Assembly: GCA_910589135.1 (NCBI GenBank)
Contig: CAJUSL010000022.1
Location: forward strand, 7,626-24,990
Reading direction: 5' to 3'
Origin: an uncultured Eggerthellaceae bacterium
GTDB lineage: Bacteria; Actinomycetota; Coriobacteriia; Coriobacteriales; Eggerthellaceae
DNA length: 17,365 nt
Below the pieces are notes generated by a model. The model saw only the letters and a program-made list of their open reading frames with translations, did no database searches and was not told the origin of the DNA. Positions 1 through 8,103 of the stretch are shown here, one piece after another; position 1 is the stretch's first letter; every line of letters starts with the position of its first letter. Position numbers and translations under genes: made by a program.

Positions 1-2923
1 TGTTCCCCGACTGCTCGGCGCCCAGAAGGTTGCCGGCGCCGCGGATCTCCAAGTCGCGCATGGCGATGCGCATGCCAGAGCCGAGCCCGTGCTCCTCCGA
101 CAGGGCGGTGAGGCGCGCCTGCGCGTCCTCGGTCAGCGGTATCTCCTCGGGGAACATGAAGTAGGCGTAGGCCTGCTCGCTCGAGCGTCCCACGCGCCCC
201 TTCAGCTGGTACATCTGCGAAAGGCCCAGCCGTTGCGAGTCCTCGATGATGAGCGTGTTGGTGCGGGGGTTGTCGATGCCGCTCTCGATGATGGTCGTGG
301 CGACCAGCACGTCGACGAGGCCGGCGGAGAGGTCCTCCATCACGCGCTCCAGCTCGTCTTTGGACATCTGCCCGTGCGCGACGCCCACGCGTGCCTCGGG
401 CGCGGCCTCGCTCACGCGGCGCACGGCGTCCTCGATGGTGTTCACGCGGTTGCTCACGTAGTAGACCTGGCCCCCGCGCCCCAGTTCCAGCCTGATGGCC
501 GCCGACACCACGTCAGGGTCCCACTCCCCCACGTGCACCTTCACCGGGAGGCGCATCTCGGGCGGGGTGAGGATCAAGGACATGTCCCGCACGCCCGAGA
601 CGGCCATCTGCATCGTGCGCGGGATCGGCGTGGCCGACAGCGTCAGGATGTCGATGTGCTCGCGCAGGTTCTTGAACTGCTCCTTGTGCGCCACGCCGAA
701 GCGCTGCTCCTCGTCGATGACGATCAGCCCCAGGTCGTGGGGGTTCACGTCGCGCGACAGCAGCCGGTGCGTGCCGATCAGCACGTCGATCTCGCCGGCC
801 GCGAACTGCTCGAGCGTGCGCTGCTGCTCGGCGGCGCCGACGAAGCGCGACAGCACGCGCACCGACATGCCGAACGGCTCAAGGCGCTCGGCGAAGCTGG
901 CGAAGTGCTGCTGGGCGAGGATGGTGGTGGGGCACAGCACCATCACCTGTTTCCTGTTCTGCGCCGCGACGAAGGCCGCACGTATGGCGACCTCGGTCTT
1001 GCCGAAGCCCACGTCGCCGCAGATGAGGCGGTCCATCGGGTGCGACGAGCGCATGTCGGCCTTCACGTCCGCGATGGCCGCGGCCTGGTCGGGCGTCTCG
1101 TCGTAGGGGAAGCTCTCCTCCATTTCCTGCATCCAAGGGGTGTCGACCGCGAACTGGAAGCCTTTGGTGGCGGCGCGCCGGGAGTACACCTCGATCAGGT
1201 CGAACGCCAGTTTGCGCGTCGCCTTGCGCGCCTTCGTGACGGCGCGCGACCAGTCGGTGCTGTTCAGGCGCGTGACCTTGGGGGCGTGCCCCTCCGGGCC
1301 CACGTAGCGCGTGACCTTGTCGAACTGCTCGACCGGGAGGAACAGCTTGTCGCCTTCCGCGTAGTCGAGCTCGAGGTAGTCGCGTTCGACGCCGCCGATG
1401 TCGCGCAGGACGAGGCCCTTGAAGTGCGCGATGCCGTACGTCTCGTGCACCACGTAGTCGCCGGCGGTGTACGGGAAGGTGATGTCGGCGGCGTTGACCT
1501 CGCGCTTGGGCTTGGTCGACTGGCGCGCGCCCTTCAGGTCCTCGAGCGACAGCATGACGAGCTTCGCCTTGGGTATCACGACGCCGAGAGGCACGTCGAC
1601 GTCCACGATGTTCACGACGCCCTTCTGCAGCGGGGCCGCGTCGGCGTCGATGGAGTCGAGGCGCTCCTGGATGGGCAGCGCATGGTCGACGAACGCCAGC
1701 TCGATGTCCTTGCGCGCGCGGAACGACGGCGCGCTGAACAGGCAGTAGTTGCCGCCGTCCACCCAGTTGCGCATCTTGCCGAACAGCCGGTCCTCCGAGC
1801 GCGACACGTCGACGCGCTTCACCGGCACCTCGTCGTCGAGCTCGACGCCCAGCTGCATGATGGACACGTACGTCGCCCGCACGCCATGCCCGAGGTCCAC
1901 CTTCGCGGGCGGCGTGTGCAGGCTCTCGGCGTTCAGGTAGGTGCCCTTGAACGCCTCCTCGGCCTCCTCGAAGGCGTGCGCCATGTCGTCGAAGGTGGCG
2001 CGGGGCTCCACGAGGCAGGTCATGGAGCCGGGCCCCGCGTAGGCGCCGAGCTGCGCCGTTTCCTTGTAGAAGTACGGCAGAAGCACGTCGGCCCCGTCGA
2101 AACACAGGCCGCCTTCCATCTTCTCGAGCGCCTCGCGCAGCGCCTTGTTGGTAAGGGCCGCCTTCTCGAGCGCCTTGCGCGCACCGCGCGCGGCGGCCTC
2201 CGTCATGGGCAGCTCGCTTGCCGGGTATATGTCCACGGCGTCCAGGCTGGAAATCATCTGCCCGGTTGAGGGCACGATGCGCCTGATCTCGTCCAGGTCG
2301 TCGCCGAAGAAGTCGAGCCGCACGGGAAAGTCGAGGTTGCCGGGGAAGACGTCGATGCTTCCGCCCCGCATGCAGAACGTGCCCGGGCCGTCCAGCTCGC
2401 CGGTGTTCGCGTACCCGCACGCCTCCAGCCGCCGGCGCAGCGCGTCCACGTCCCCCACGCCGTCGATGCCCATGTCCGCAAGCGGCTCCAGCGCGCGCAG
2501 CGACATCGGACGGCATGCGCCCGACGACGGAGGCGGCATGTCGCGGACGAGCGACCGGGCGCTGGCCACGACGATGGCATGCCTTCCCTGGCGCAGGGCG
2601 TCCGCAGCCTGGAGCCTGCGCGCGACGACGCGCGGGTCGGCCTTCTCCTCCAGCTGCGGTCGGTCGAGCCGGGCGGGGAAGCGCAGCACGGCGTCTTCGC
2701 CCACGTACGACGCGAGCGTGCGCGCGAACGCGTCCGCCGCGTCCTCGCCCGGCAGCACGACGAGGGTCGGCTGGGGCGAGCGGGCGAAGCGGGCGGCGAC
2801 GAAGAAGGGGCGGGCGGAGGACACCACGCCCAGCGCGCCGTCCTCCCCCGCGTTCAGCTTCCCCCAGAAGTTCTCGACGCAGCCCGACTTCTCGAGCACC
2901 GCCGCCAAGGCATCGACCAGCAT
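1..2923 (-). CDS. mfd: Transcription-repair coupling factor Mfd (3'-truncated by window edge)
   Basis: Mfd is a DNA translocase that removes RNA polymerase stalled at lesions and recruits UvrA. The frame stays open from ATG 2923 to the left edge, giving about 974 of the roughly 1150 residues usual for the family. In order I read an N-terminal UvrB-like region (about 1-400), a CarD-like RNA-polymerase interaction domain starting near residue 489 (DYVVHETYGIAHFKG), then a superfamily-2 helicase. The helicase has Walker A GDVGFGKTE (about 636), DEEQRFG (Asp about 737), the SATPIPRT motif, the IIESGIDNP stretch and the QLKGRVGRS motif. The visible end is the typical MRDLEIRGAGNLLGAEQSG. An in-frame stop lies seven codons upstream of the ATG and no other start codon lies between, so the start is firm although its ribosome site is weak. 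The gap from the protease gene is 10 bp, so cotranscription is likely. The C-terminal UvrA-blocking domain lies outside the window. Confidence 0.97.
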   Translation of the reverse strand, partial: MLVDALAAVLEKSGCVENFWGKLNAGEDGALGVVSSARPFFVAARFARSPQPTLVVLPGEDAADAFARTLASYVGEDAVLRFPARLDRPQLEEKADPRVVARRLQAADALRQGRHAIVVASARSLVRDMPPPSSGACRPMSLRALEPLADMGIDGVGDVDALRRRLEACGYANTGELDGPGTFCMRGGSIDVFPGNLDFPVRLDFFGDDLDEIRRIVPSTGQMISSLDAVDIYPASELPMTEAAARGARKALEKAALTNKALREALEKMEGGLCFDGADVLLPYFYKETAQLGAYAGPGSMTCLVEPRATFDDMAHAFEEAEEAFKGTYLNAESLHTPPAKVDLGHGVRATYVSIMQLGVELDDEVPVKRVDVSRSEDRLFGKMRNWVDGGNYCLFSAPSFRARKDIELAFVDHALPIQERLDSIDADAAPLQKGVVNIVDVDVPLGVVIPKAKLVMLSLEDLKGARQSTKPKREVNAADITFPYTAGDYVVHETYGIAHFKGLVLRDIGGVERDYLELDYAEGDKLFLPVEQFDKVTRYVGPEGHAPKVTRLNSTDWSRAVTKARKATRKLAFDLIEVYSRRAATKGFQFAVDTPWMQEMEESFPYDETPDQAAAIADVKADMRSSHPMDRLICGDVGFGKTEVAIRAAFVAAQNRKQVMVLCPTTILAQQHFASFAERLEPFGMSVRVLSRFVGAAEQQRTLEQFAAGEIDVLIGTHRLLSRDVNPHDLGLIVIDEEQRFGVAHKEQFKNLREHIDILTLSATPIPRTMQMAVSGVRDMSLILTPPEMRLPVKVHVGEWDPDVVSAAIRLELGRGGQVYYVSNRVNTIEDAVRRVSEAAPEARVGVAHGQMSKDELERVMEDLSAGLVDVLVATTIIESGIDNPRTNTLIIEDSQRLGLSQMYQLKGRVGRSSEQAYAYFMFPEEIPLTEDAQARLTALSEEHGLGSGMRIAMRDLEIRGAGNLLGAEQSGN

Positions 2924-2933
2924 GCGCGCCGCC

Positions 2934-3497
2934 TCACTCGGTCATCTCGTGGTGCCAGCCGGGCCCCACGGCGCGCCCGTCCGCCTTCGCCGCGATGCGC
3001 ACGCCGCGCGCGTGCAGGTCGGCCAGCACGGCGTCGACCAGCAGGGGAACGGCGTCGTAGACCGCTCGGGTGAGCGCAACGGTGACCACCTCGGGCGTCA
3101 TGTTCGACACCTGCATGCCGAAGCACTTCCCCTCGCATCCGTAGCCCACGAGCGCCGCCGCGTCGAACAGGTCGGCAAGCGTGAGCTCGTGCAGGGAGGC
3201 AGACGCGCCGTGGTGGCGCATCATGTCGTCGGGTTCGAACTCGAAGACGGTGCCGGGCTCGCATCCGGTGCCCTCCACGGCGTCGACGGTGACGATGTAG
3301 TCGCAGTCGCGCACGAAGTCGAGCATGTCGAGCCCCATGCACCCCACGTCGTAGAGCTCGACCGAAGGGTCGAACTCGTAGCTGCGGGAAAGCTCCTCGT
3401 AGACGACCGGCCCCAGCCCGTCGTCGAGCATGAGCTTGTTGCCCACGCAGAACACGGCGATGCGCTGCGGGGCGTCGGGGCGTGTTGACGCGTCCAT
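2934..3497 (-). CDS. Hydrogenase maturation protease (peptidase M52, HyaD/HycI type)
   Basis: This 187-residue protein has the hallmarks of the endopeptidases that trim the C-terminus of NiFe-hydrogenase large subunits after nickel insertion. The N-terminal GNKLMLDDGLGP (residues 19-30) matches the family GNxLxxDDG motif with Asp26 as the first nickel-sensing ligand. VDA supplies Asp72, and SLHELTL supplies His103, matching the third ligand. Length is close to the family norm (about 150-190). The ATG at 3497 is preceded by GAGGA at a sensible distance. The gene lies 15 bp after the membrane-protein gene and 10 bp before mfd. No hydrogenase structural or hyp gene is in the window, so the substrate must be encoded elsewhere and cannot be named. 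The assignment to family is strong; the HyaD versus HycI subtype is not decided. Confidence 0.9.
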   Translation of the reverse strand: MDASTRPDAPQRIAVFCVGNKLMLDDGLGPVVYEELSRSYEFDPSVELYDVGCMGLDMLDFVRDCDYIVTVDAVEGTGCEPGTVFEFEPDDMMRHHGASASLHELTLADLFDAAALVGYGCEGKCFGMQVSNMTPEVVTVALTRAVYDAVPLLVDAVLADLHARGVRIAAKADGRAVGPGWHHEMTE

Positions 3498-3512
3498 GGT
3501 CGCTGTCCTCGG

Positions 3513-3935
3513 CTACAGGGGCGCCCTGAGCAGCAGGTTGTAGACGCTGGCCAGAACGAGCATGGCCAGGCCGCCGAAGATGCACCCCACCGCCCACTTG
3601 CGCTGCGCGGCGAGGTACTGCTGCTTGGTCTTGCCGTGCGCGTGCGCGCGGTGCCACGCGTATGGTTGGCTGATCAGCGCGAAGAACACCGTGACCAGCG
3701 CGAGCAGCAGCAGCGCGCTCAAGGCGATGGCGACCGACATCACGGAAGGGGCGCTGTACATGGCGTACAGCAGGTTGTCCACCAGAAGCCACGCCGGATA
3801 GAACAGGACGGTGGCCCAGATGCCGTGCGCAGGCCCCCAGATGGGCGGTAAGAGAAAGGCGGCCAGGTTGAACCTCGGCACGCCTTCCATGAACGCCTTC
3901 TCGGCGGCTATCTGCTCGTCTGTCAGCTCTGTCAC
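3513..3935 (-). CDS. Small integral membrane protein of unknown function
   Basis: A 140-residue protein that starts with GTG at 3935, preceded by GGAGG about nine bases upstream. A short charged N-terminus (1-20) is followed by three or four membrane spans: about 24-60 (probably two, broken near the PPIWGPAHG motif at 30-38), 66-90, and 114-136. A hydrophilic loop, HRAHAHGKTKQQYLAAQRK, lies between the last two. The FNLAAFLLPPIWGP start resembles the pattern seen in DUF2628-type proteins, but that is a weak recollection and no function follows from it. It sits between yebC (15 bp) and the hydrogenase protease (15 bp), suggesting one transcript. Close packing on both sides supports it being a real gene. 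Confidence 0.8.
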   Translation of the reverse strand: MTELTDEQIAAEKAFMEGVPRFNLAAFLLPPIWGPAHGIWATVLFYPAWLLVDNLLYAMYSAPSVMSVAIALSALLLLALVTVFFALISQPYAWHRAHAHGKTKQQYLAAQRKWAVGCIFGGLAMLVLASVYNLLLRAPL

Positions 3936-3950
3936 CGGGCAGCGCCTCCG

Positions 3951-4748
3951 CTAGTCCAGCTGCTCGGCGATCTCGTCGGTGATGTCGGCGGTGTGGTAGA
4001 CGTTCTGAAGGTCCTCCAGCTCCTCAAGCTTGTCGATGAGGCGCATGACCTTCTTGGCGTCGGAGACGCTGATGGGCTGCGGGTTGTTCGCGATCATGGT
4101 GAGCTCGGCGCCCTTGGTCTCGACCCCCTGCGCGTGCAGCGCGTCCTTCACCGCGGCGAGCTCGGTGGGGCCGGTGTAGACGACCCACTCGTCGCCGGCG
4201 TCCTCGTAGTCGTCCCCGCCCGCCTCGGCGACGGCCAGCATGAACTCCTCCTCGTCAGCCGCTGCGCCGTTGGGGCCGGTCGGGTTCTTCTTGTCGCCCG
4301 TCTCGACCTCCTTGGCCACGATGATCTGGCCCTTGCGGTCGAACATGTAGGCGACCGAGCCGCTGGTGCCAAGGTTGCCCCCGGCATGGCTGAAGGCGGA
4401 GCGCACGTCGGCGGCGGTGCGGTTGCGGTTGTCGGTGAGCGCGTCGCAGTAGACGGCCACGCCCGCCGAGCCGTAGCCCTCGTAGACCACCGTCTCGTAG
4501 TTGGCAGCGTCCTTGCCGCTGCCGAAGGCCTTGTCGATCGCGGTCTTGATCTTGTCCTTGGGAAGCGAGTAGCCCTTCGCCTTCTCAATGGCGGCCGCGA
4601 GCGAGGCGTTGTTCTCGGGATTGGGGTCGCCCCCCTCCTTGGCGGCAACGGTGATGTTGCGGGAGAGCTTCGAGAACAGCGCGGAGCGCTTGGCGTCCTG
4701 CGCGGCCTTGCGGTGCTTGGTGGTAGCCCACTTGGAATGTCCTGACAT
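3951..4748 (-). CDS. yebC: YebC/PmpR (TACO1) family protein
   Basis: A 265-residue cytoplasmic protein of the YebC family. Members have been described both as DNA-binding regulators and as translation factors that help ribosomes at proline-rich stalls. The family signature MSGHSKWATTKHRKAAQDAKRS opens the protein, and VYEGYGSAGVAVYCDALTDNRNRTAADVRSAF and LGTSGSVAYMFDRKG follow in the expected order. An acidic stretch with a short insert (about residues 160-180) is within family range. The frame is open further upstream to 4841, but the MSGHSKW methionine is the conserved start and has AAAGG eight to nine bases ahead. Its own promoter lies about 45 bp upstream, and it probably leads the yebC - membrane protein - protease - mfd run. 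Confidence 0.96.
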   Translation of the reverse strand: MSGHSKWATTKHRKAAQDAKRSALFSKLSRNITVAAKEGGDPNPENNASLAAAIEKAKGYSLPKDKIKTAIDKAFGSGKDAANYETVVYEGYGSAGVAVYCDALTDNRNRTAADVRSAFSHAGGNLGTSGSVAYMFDRKGQIIVAKEVETGDKKNPTGPNGAAADEEEFMLAVAEAGGDDYEDAGDEWVVYTGPTELAAVKDALHAQGVETKGAELTMIANNPQPISVSDAKKVMRLIDKLEELEDLQNVYHTADITDEIAEQLD

Positions 4749-4792
4749 ATGTGCGCCTTTCGAGAATGCGGTGTTTCGTTCAAACCTTTGAA

Positions 4793-4805
4793 ATGTTACC
4801 ACAAC
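4793..4805 (-). promoter_or_regulatory. Probable yebC promoter (extended -10)
   Basis: On the minus strand GTTGTGGTAACAT contains an extended -10 (TG, one base, then TAACAT at 4798-4793) with no convincing -35. The same box precedes rpmE at 17298-17310, which strengthens it. It lies 45 bp upstream of the yebC start and downstream of the pyk-yebC hairpin, as expected for a fresh transcription start. Confidence 0.5.
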
Positions 4806-4833
4806 GGGCGCTTGGAAACGCTTTCGCAAGTGG

Positions 4834-4956
4834 CGCAGCAAGGAGAGCGGGGCTCCGACGCGTCGTCACCTCGAACTAACTCGGGCAAGAACAGCCCGAG
4901 TGGATTTCTCGGCTCCTTTGGCTTTGCCGGACCTCCGCCCCGCTCTCCTCGCTACG
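4834..4956 (-). other. Large structured intergenic element between pyk and yebC
   Basis: The minus strand can form a continuous 20-bp stem between 4956-4937 and 4853-4834. Thirteen of the pairs (4949-4937 with 4841-4853) are a perfect inverted repeat. The outer seven pairs include two G.U wobbles that are valid only in minus-strand RNA. The 83-base interior contains a second hairpin (8-bp stem, 4901-4894 with 4886-4879, loop 4893-4887) and a 10-bp palindrome, CGACGCGTCG, at 4856-4865. No reading frame with coding features is seen. It starts 18 bp after the pyk stop and ends before the yebC promoter. It could be a pyk terminator region, a structured RNA, or a dispersed palindromic repeat unit; copy number in the genome would decide. 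Confidence 0.6.
4873..4901 (-). terminator. Possible pyk terminator hairpin
   Basis: The inner stem ACTCGGGC/GCCCGAGT with a 7-base loop is followed on the minus strand by TTAGTTC, a poor T tract. It lies about 75 bp beyond the pyk stop and upstream of the yebC promoter, a suitable place for a terminator, but the tail is weak and the hairpin may simply be part of the larger element. Confidence 0.35.
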
Positions 4957-4973
4957 TCATCTGCGAGCAGCCC

Positions 4974-6509
4974 CTATCCCTTCCGGAAGAACGAGCGGGT
5001 CATCAGCGCGTCGCCGGGGCCGGACCCTATCGCCTCGGTCACGTCCTCGCCGCGTATCTGCACCACGTACATCACGTTGGTGGGCGCGAACTTCTCCACG
5101 TTGCCCTCGGCGTCGCGGGTGACGGGGCTCGTGAACCGGTCGCCGCACGTGATGACGGCGATGTCCCCCACGCCGAGCAGCCCCTCGTCGCAGACCGCCT
5201 CCTTGGCCTTGTCGATGACGCGGCGCATGTCGCCCTGCACGTCGCCCTGCATCGGGCGCACGCCCCAATAGATCTGCATCATGCGCATGACGTGCGCGTC
5301 GGGGGTGACGGCGTATATCGGGATGTAGGTGCGCAGGCTGGACATGAGGCGCGCGGTGCGCCCGGTCATGGTGGGGCACACCAGGCACTTCGCCTTGACG
5401 TCCATGGCCGTCTGCACGGCCGCCGACCCCACCGCGTGCGAGATGGACTTGTAGGGGTTGCGCGAGGTGGCGGGCTTGCGCCGGTCCTCGAAGAAGTGCC
5501 GCTCGGTCGTCTCGACGATCTCGACCATGGTGCGCACCGCCTCGACGGGGTACTCCCCCATCGCCGTCTCGCCCGACAGCATCACGCAGTCGCTGCCGTC
5601 GTAGATCGCGTTGGCAACGTCGGCCGCCTCGGCGCGCGTGGGGCGCGGGCTGTGCGTCATCGACTCGAGCATCTGGGTGGCGGTGATCACGGGCTTGTGC
5701 TCCATGTTGCACCGCGCCGCGATCTGCTTCTGAAGGTGCGGAACCTCCTGCGCGGGCACCTCCACACCCAGATCGCCGCGGGCGATCATGACGGCGTCGG
5801 CGGCCTGGATGATGTCGTCGATGCATTCCACGGCGCGCGCGTTCTCCACCTTGGCCACGACCGAGACCGCCTCCCCGCCGTTTTCGGCCAGAAACTCCCT
5901 GATCTGCCTGACGGAGTCGCCGTTCTTCACGAAGGACGCGGCCACGAAGTCGACCTCCTGCGCTATGCCGAACAGCAAGTCGTCCCTGTCCTGGTCGGTG
6001 AGGGCCGGAAACCCCACGTCGATGCCGGGGACGTTGAGGGACTTGCGCTGGCCGAGGGCGCCGGCGTTTCGCGCCTCGCACACGATGTCGGGGCCCTCGA
6101 AGCCGGCCACTTCGAGCTCTATGAGCCCGTCGTCGAGGAGGATGCGGGCCCCGGGCGCGAGATGCCGGTGCAGCTCGGGGAAGCTCTGGTGGACGAGGGC
6201 GGCCGTGCCCTCCACCTGGCGCGGGGTCAGCGTGATGCGGTCGCCGGCCTCGAGCTGGACGGGCTGGCCGCCGGCCAGCAGCCCCGTCCTGATCTCGGGG
6301 CCTTTCGTGTCGAGCATGACGGCCACGGGAAGGCCCATCTCCTCGCGCACGCGCTTCACGCGCTCGATGCGCGCGGCGTGCTCGCCGTGGGTTCCATGGC
6401 TGAAGTTGAGGCGCACGATGTCGACGCCCAGCGAGAACAGCTCGCGCAGCACCGCCTCGTCGTCGACGGCGGGCCCGAGCGTTGCGATGATTTTCGTCTT
6501 CTTGCCCAT
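4974..6509 (-). CDS. pyk: Pyruvate kinase
   Basis: This enzyme makes pyruvate and ATP from phosphoenolpyruvate and ADP, the last step of glycolysis. The 511-residue protein opens with KKTKIIATLGPA and RLNFSHG (about 33-39), then VMLDTKGPEIRTG, the metal and substrate region MIARGDLGVEVP (241-252), ITATQMLESM, and CVMLSGETAMGEYPVEAV. The allosteric C-terminal domain follows. It is 30-40 residues longer than the typical 470-480, with the extra at the C-terminus (FAPTNVMYVVQIRGEDVTEAIGSG). The ATG at 6509 has AGGAGG five bases upstream. The stop of moaC lies 30 bp before it with no terminator, so read-through from the molybdenum operon is plausible. Function is secure; whether pyk also has its own promoter is not visible. 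Confidence 0.97.
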   Translation of the reverse strand: MGKKTKIIATLGPAVDDEAVLRELFSLGVDIVRLNFSHGTHGEHAARIERVKRVREEMGLPVAVMLDTKGPEIRTGLLAGGQPVQLEAGDRITLTPRQVEGTAALVHQSFPELHRHLAPGARILLDDGLIELEVAGFEGPDIVCEARNAGALGQRKSLNVPGIDVGFPALTDQDRDDLLFGIAQEVDFVAASFVKNGDSVRQIREFLAENGGEAVSVVAKVENARAVECIDDIIQAADAVMIARGDLGVEVPAQEVPHLQKQIAARCNMEHKPVITATQMLESMTHSPRPTRAEAADVANAIYDGSDCVMLSGETAMGEYPVEAVRTMVEIVETTERHFFEDRRKPATSRNPYKSISHAVGSAAVQTAMDVKAKCLVCPTMTGRTARLMSSLRTYIPIYAVTPDAHVMRMMQIYWGVRPMQGDVQGDMRRVIDKAKEAVCDEGLLGVGDIAVITCGDRFTSPVTRDAEGNVEKFAPTNVMYVVQIRGEDVTEAIGSGPGDALMTRSFFRKG

Positions 6510-6539
6510 GAGGCCTCCTAGACCGTCCGGGCAGGCAGG

Positions 6540-7037
6540 CTAGCCCCTGACCCAGAGACCGGATTTCCCTCCCTCTTTCCGAAGGAGCCTTACGTCCATT
6601 ATCTCCATGCCGCGGTCGACCGCCTTGCACATGTCGTAAATTGTAAGGCAAGCGACAGATGCGCCCGTCAGGGCCTCCATCTCGATGCCGGTCTTGCCGG
6701 TGACGCCGGTGGTCACCGCGACGTGGACGCCCACCCGGCCGTCGACGCGGCCGCCTTCGCGCACGGGAGTGCACTCCACCTTCGACTTCGTGATGTTGAG
6801 CGGATGGCACATGGGGATCAGGTCGCTGGTCTTCTTGCACGCCATCACGCCGGCGACGCGGGCGCAGGCCAGCACGTCGCCCTTGGCCGCCTGGCCCGTG
6901 CAGATCAGCTCGAGGGTGTCGGGGTGCATGGCGATGAAGCCTTCCGCCACCGCCACGCGCTCGGTGTCGGGCTTCGCCGACACGTCCACCATGCGCACGT
7001 CCCCGTGCTCGTCCACGTGAGTAAGCCTGTCTGCCAC
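6540..7037 (-). CDS. moaC: Cyclic pyranopterin monophosphate synthase MoaC
   Basis: MoaC converts the MoaA product 3',8-cyclo-7,8-dihydro-GTP into cyclic pyranopterin monophosphate, the first stable intermediate of molybdenum-cofactor synthesis. The 165-residue protein carries the expected motifs: RMVDVSAK (15-22), KKTSDLIPMCHPL (68-80) with the conserved MCHPL, GIEMEALTG (117-125), the DMCKAVDRGM catalytic segment (135-144) and RLLRKEGGKSG near the end. Length is normal. The start is GTG at 7037, one base beyond the moaA stop, with GGAGG at 7042-7046 formed by the last moaA codons. Coupled translation with moaA is therefore likely. The other Moco genes (moaB/mog, moaD, moaE, moeA) are not in the window. 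Confidence 0.97.
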   Translation of the reverse strand: MADRLTHVDEHGDVRMVDVSAKPDTERVAVAEGFIAMHPDTLELICTGQAAKGDVLACARVAGVMACKKTSDLIPMCHPLNITKSKVECTPVREGGRVDGRVGVHVAVTTGVTGKTGIEMEALTGASVACLTIYDMCKAVDRGMEIMDVRLLRKEGGKSGLWVRG

Positions 7038-7038
7038 G

Positions 7039-8043
7039 TCATCCTCCGATCTTGTTCATGCTGCGCTCGGTGCCCACCCGGTCGTGGTGGTCGTCGGGCT
7101 TGGCGCCCAGCGCCTCGAACAGCACCTTCTCGATTCCCGCCGCGCCGCCTTCGCGCACCGCCGCGCGCACGTCGAACTCCTGGTCGCTGAACAGGCACGG
7201 GCGGATCTTGCCGTCGGCGGTCAGCCGCAGCCTGTTGCATTCGCTGCAGAAATGGCGCGAGAGCGGCGAGATGAAGCCCACGGTTCCGGCGGCGCCCGGG
7301 AACTCGTAGTAGCGCGCCGGCCCCCAGCCGAGGGGCTTGTTGCCGGCGGGGCGCAAGGGCTCCATGCCGCTTTCCACGGCGCGCGCGTTGATGGTCTCGA
7401 GCAGCTCGTCGCTGGGGATGACGTCGTCGGCGCCCCAGCCGATGCCGCCCTCCGAGCTGTCGCCGAGCGGCATGTACTCGATGAAGCGCACGTGCAGCGG
7501 GCGGTGGAGCGACAGCTTCGCGAAGGCGAGGAAGTCCTGGTCGAGCCTGCGGACCGTCACGGCGTTCACCTTGACGGGGTCGAAACCGGCCGCAAGCGCC
7601 GCGTCGATGCCCGCCAGCGTGTCCTCGAGCCTGCCGGTGCGGGTGACTTCGCGGAACTGCTGCGCGTCGAGCGTGTCGAGCGAGATGTTCACGCGGTGAA
7701 GCCCCGCGCGGGACAGCTCGTCGGCCATGCGCGGCAGCAGCACGCCGTTGGTGGTGAGCGAGACGTTCTCGATGCCGTCCATCGCCGTGATCGACTCGAC
7801 CAGGCCCACGACCCCCTTGCGCACGAGGGGCTCGCCGCCGGTGAGCCGCACGCTGCGGATGCCGTGCTTGGCGGCCACCCGCACTATCTCCTCGATCTCC
7901 TCGATGCGCAGGATGTCCTCGTGCGGAAGCGTGCAGACGCCGTCGGCCGGCATGCAGTAGATGCAGCGGAAGTTGCACCGGTCGGTCAGCGAGATGCGCA
8001 GGTAGTCGATCGTTCTGCCGTGTGAGTCCTTCACGAGATGCAT
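7039..8043 (-). CDS. moaA: GTP 3',8-cyclase MoaA (radical SAM)
   Basis: MoaA uses S-adenosylmethionine and two 4Fe-4S clusters to rearrange GTP at the start of molybdenum-cofactor synthesis. The 334-residue protein has the radical SAM motif CNFRCIYC (Cys23, Cys27, Cys30), LTGGEP (68-72) for SAM binding, and the C-terminal substrate cluster CSECNRLRL...RPC (Cys266, Cys269, Cys283). It ends in the Gly-Gly tail that is conserved in the family and needed for activity. The ATG at 8043 is preceded by AAGGCTAGG. It stands 99 bp after modC, with a possible promoter in between, and its stop is one base from the moaC start. The combination of uptake genes followed by moaA-moaC makes the pathway assignment very firm. 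Confidence 0.98.
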   Translation of the reverse strand: MHLVKDSHGRTIDYLRISLTDRCNFRCIYCMPADGVCTLPHEDILRIEEIEEIVRVAAKHGIRSVRLTGGEPLVRKGVVGLVESITAMDGIENVSLTTNGVLLPRMADELSRAGLHRVNISLDTLDAQQFREVTRTGRLEDTLAGIDAALAAGFDPVKVNAVTVRRLDQDFLAFAKLSLHRPLHVRFIEYMPLGDSSEGGIGWGADDVIPSDELLETINARAVESGMEPLRPAGNKPLGWGPARYYEFPGAAGTVGFISPLSRHFCSECNRLRLTADGKIRPCLFSDQEFDVRAAVREGGAAGIEKVLFEALGAKPDDHHDRVGTERSMNKIGG

Positions 8044-8071
8044 CCTAGCCTTGGTTTATTTCCATTTGATG

Positions 8072-8103
8072 ATAATACACGACCGCGCATGGTTCGTGCG
8101 CGG
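8072..8103 (-). promoter_or_regulatory. Possible moaA promoter with upstream dyad
   Basis: In the 97-bp modC-moaA gap the minus strand has a good -10, TATTAT (8077-8072), but no recognisable -35. Instead a 7-bp perfect dyad, CCGCGCA/TGCGCGG with a 7-base spacer (8103-8083), covers the -35 position. It may be an operator, a weak terminator for modABC, or chance in GC-rich DNA. Lack of a T run argues against a terminator. Confidence 0.35.

Noticed and set aside
89..2269. Long plus-strand open frame (726 codons) opposite mfd
   Set aside because: It is a mirror of the mfd coding strand in high-GC DNA; its product is low-complexity His/Arg/Val-rich and matches nothing known.
879..2516. Minus-strand open frame of 545 codons within mfd
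   Set aside because: Out of frame with Mfd, rich in Arg/Gly/Ala, no motif; the Mfd frame carries all helicase motifs.
4749..4841. Longer yebC start giving 31 extra residues
   Set aside because: It would overlap the promoter, and the family always begins MSGHSKW.
4749..6521. Plus-strand open frame opposite pyk
   Set aside because: Antisense shadow of pyk plus the structured gap; composition typical of such shadows.
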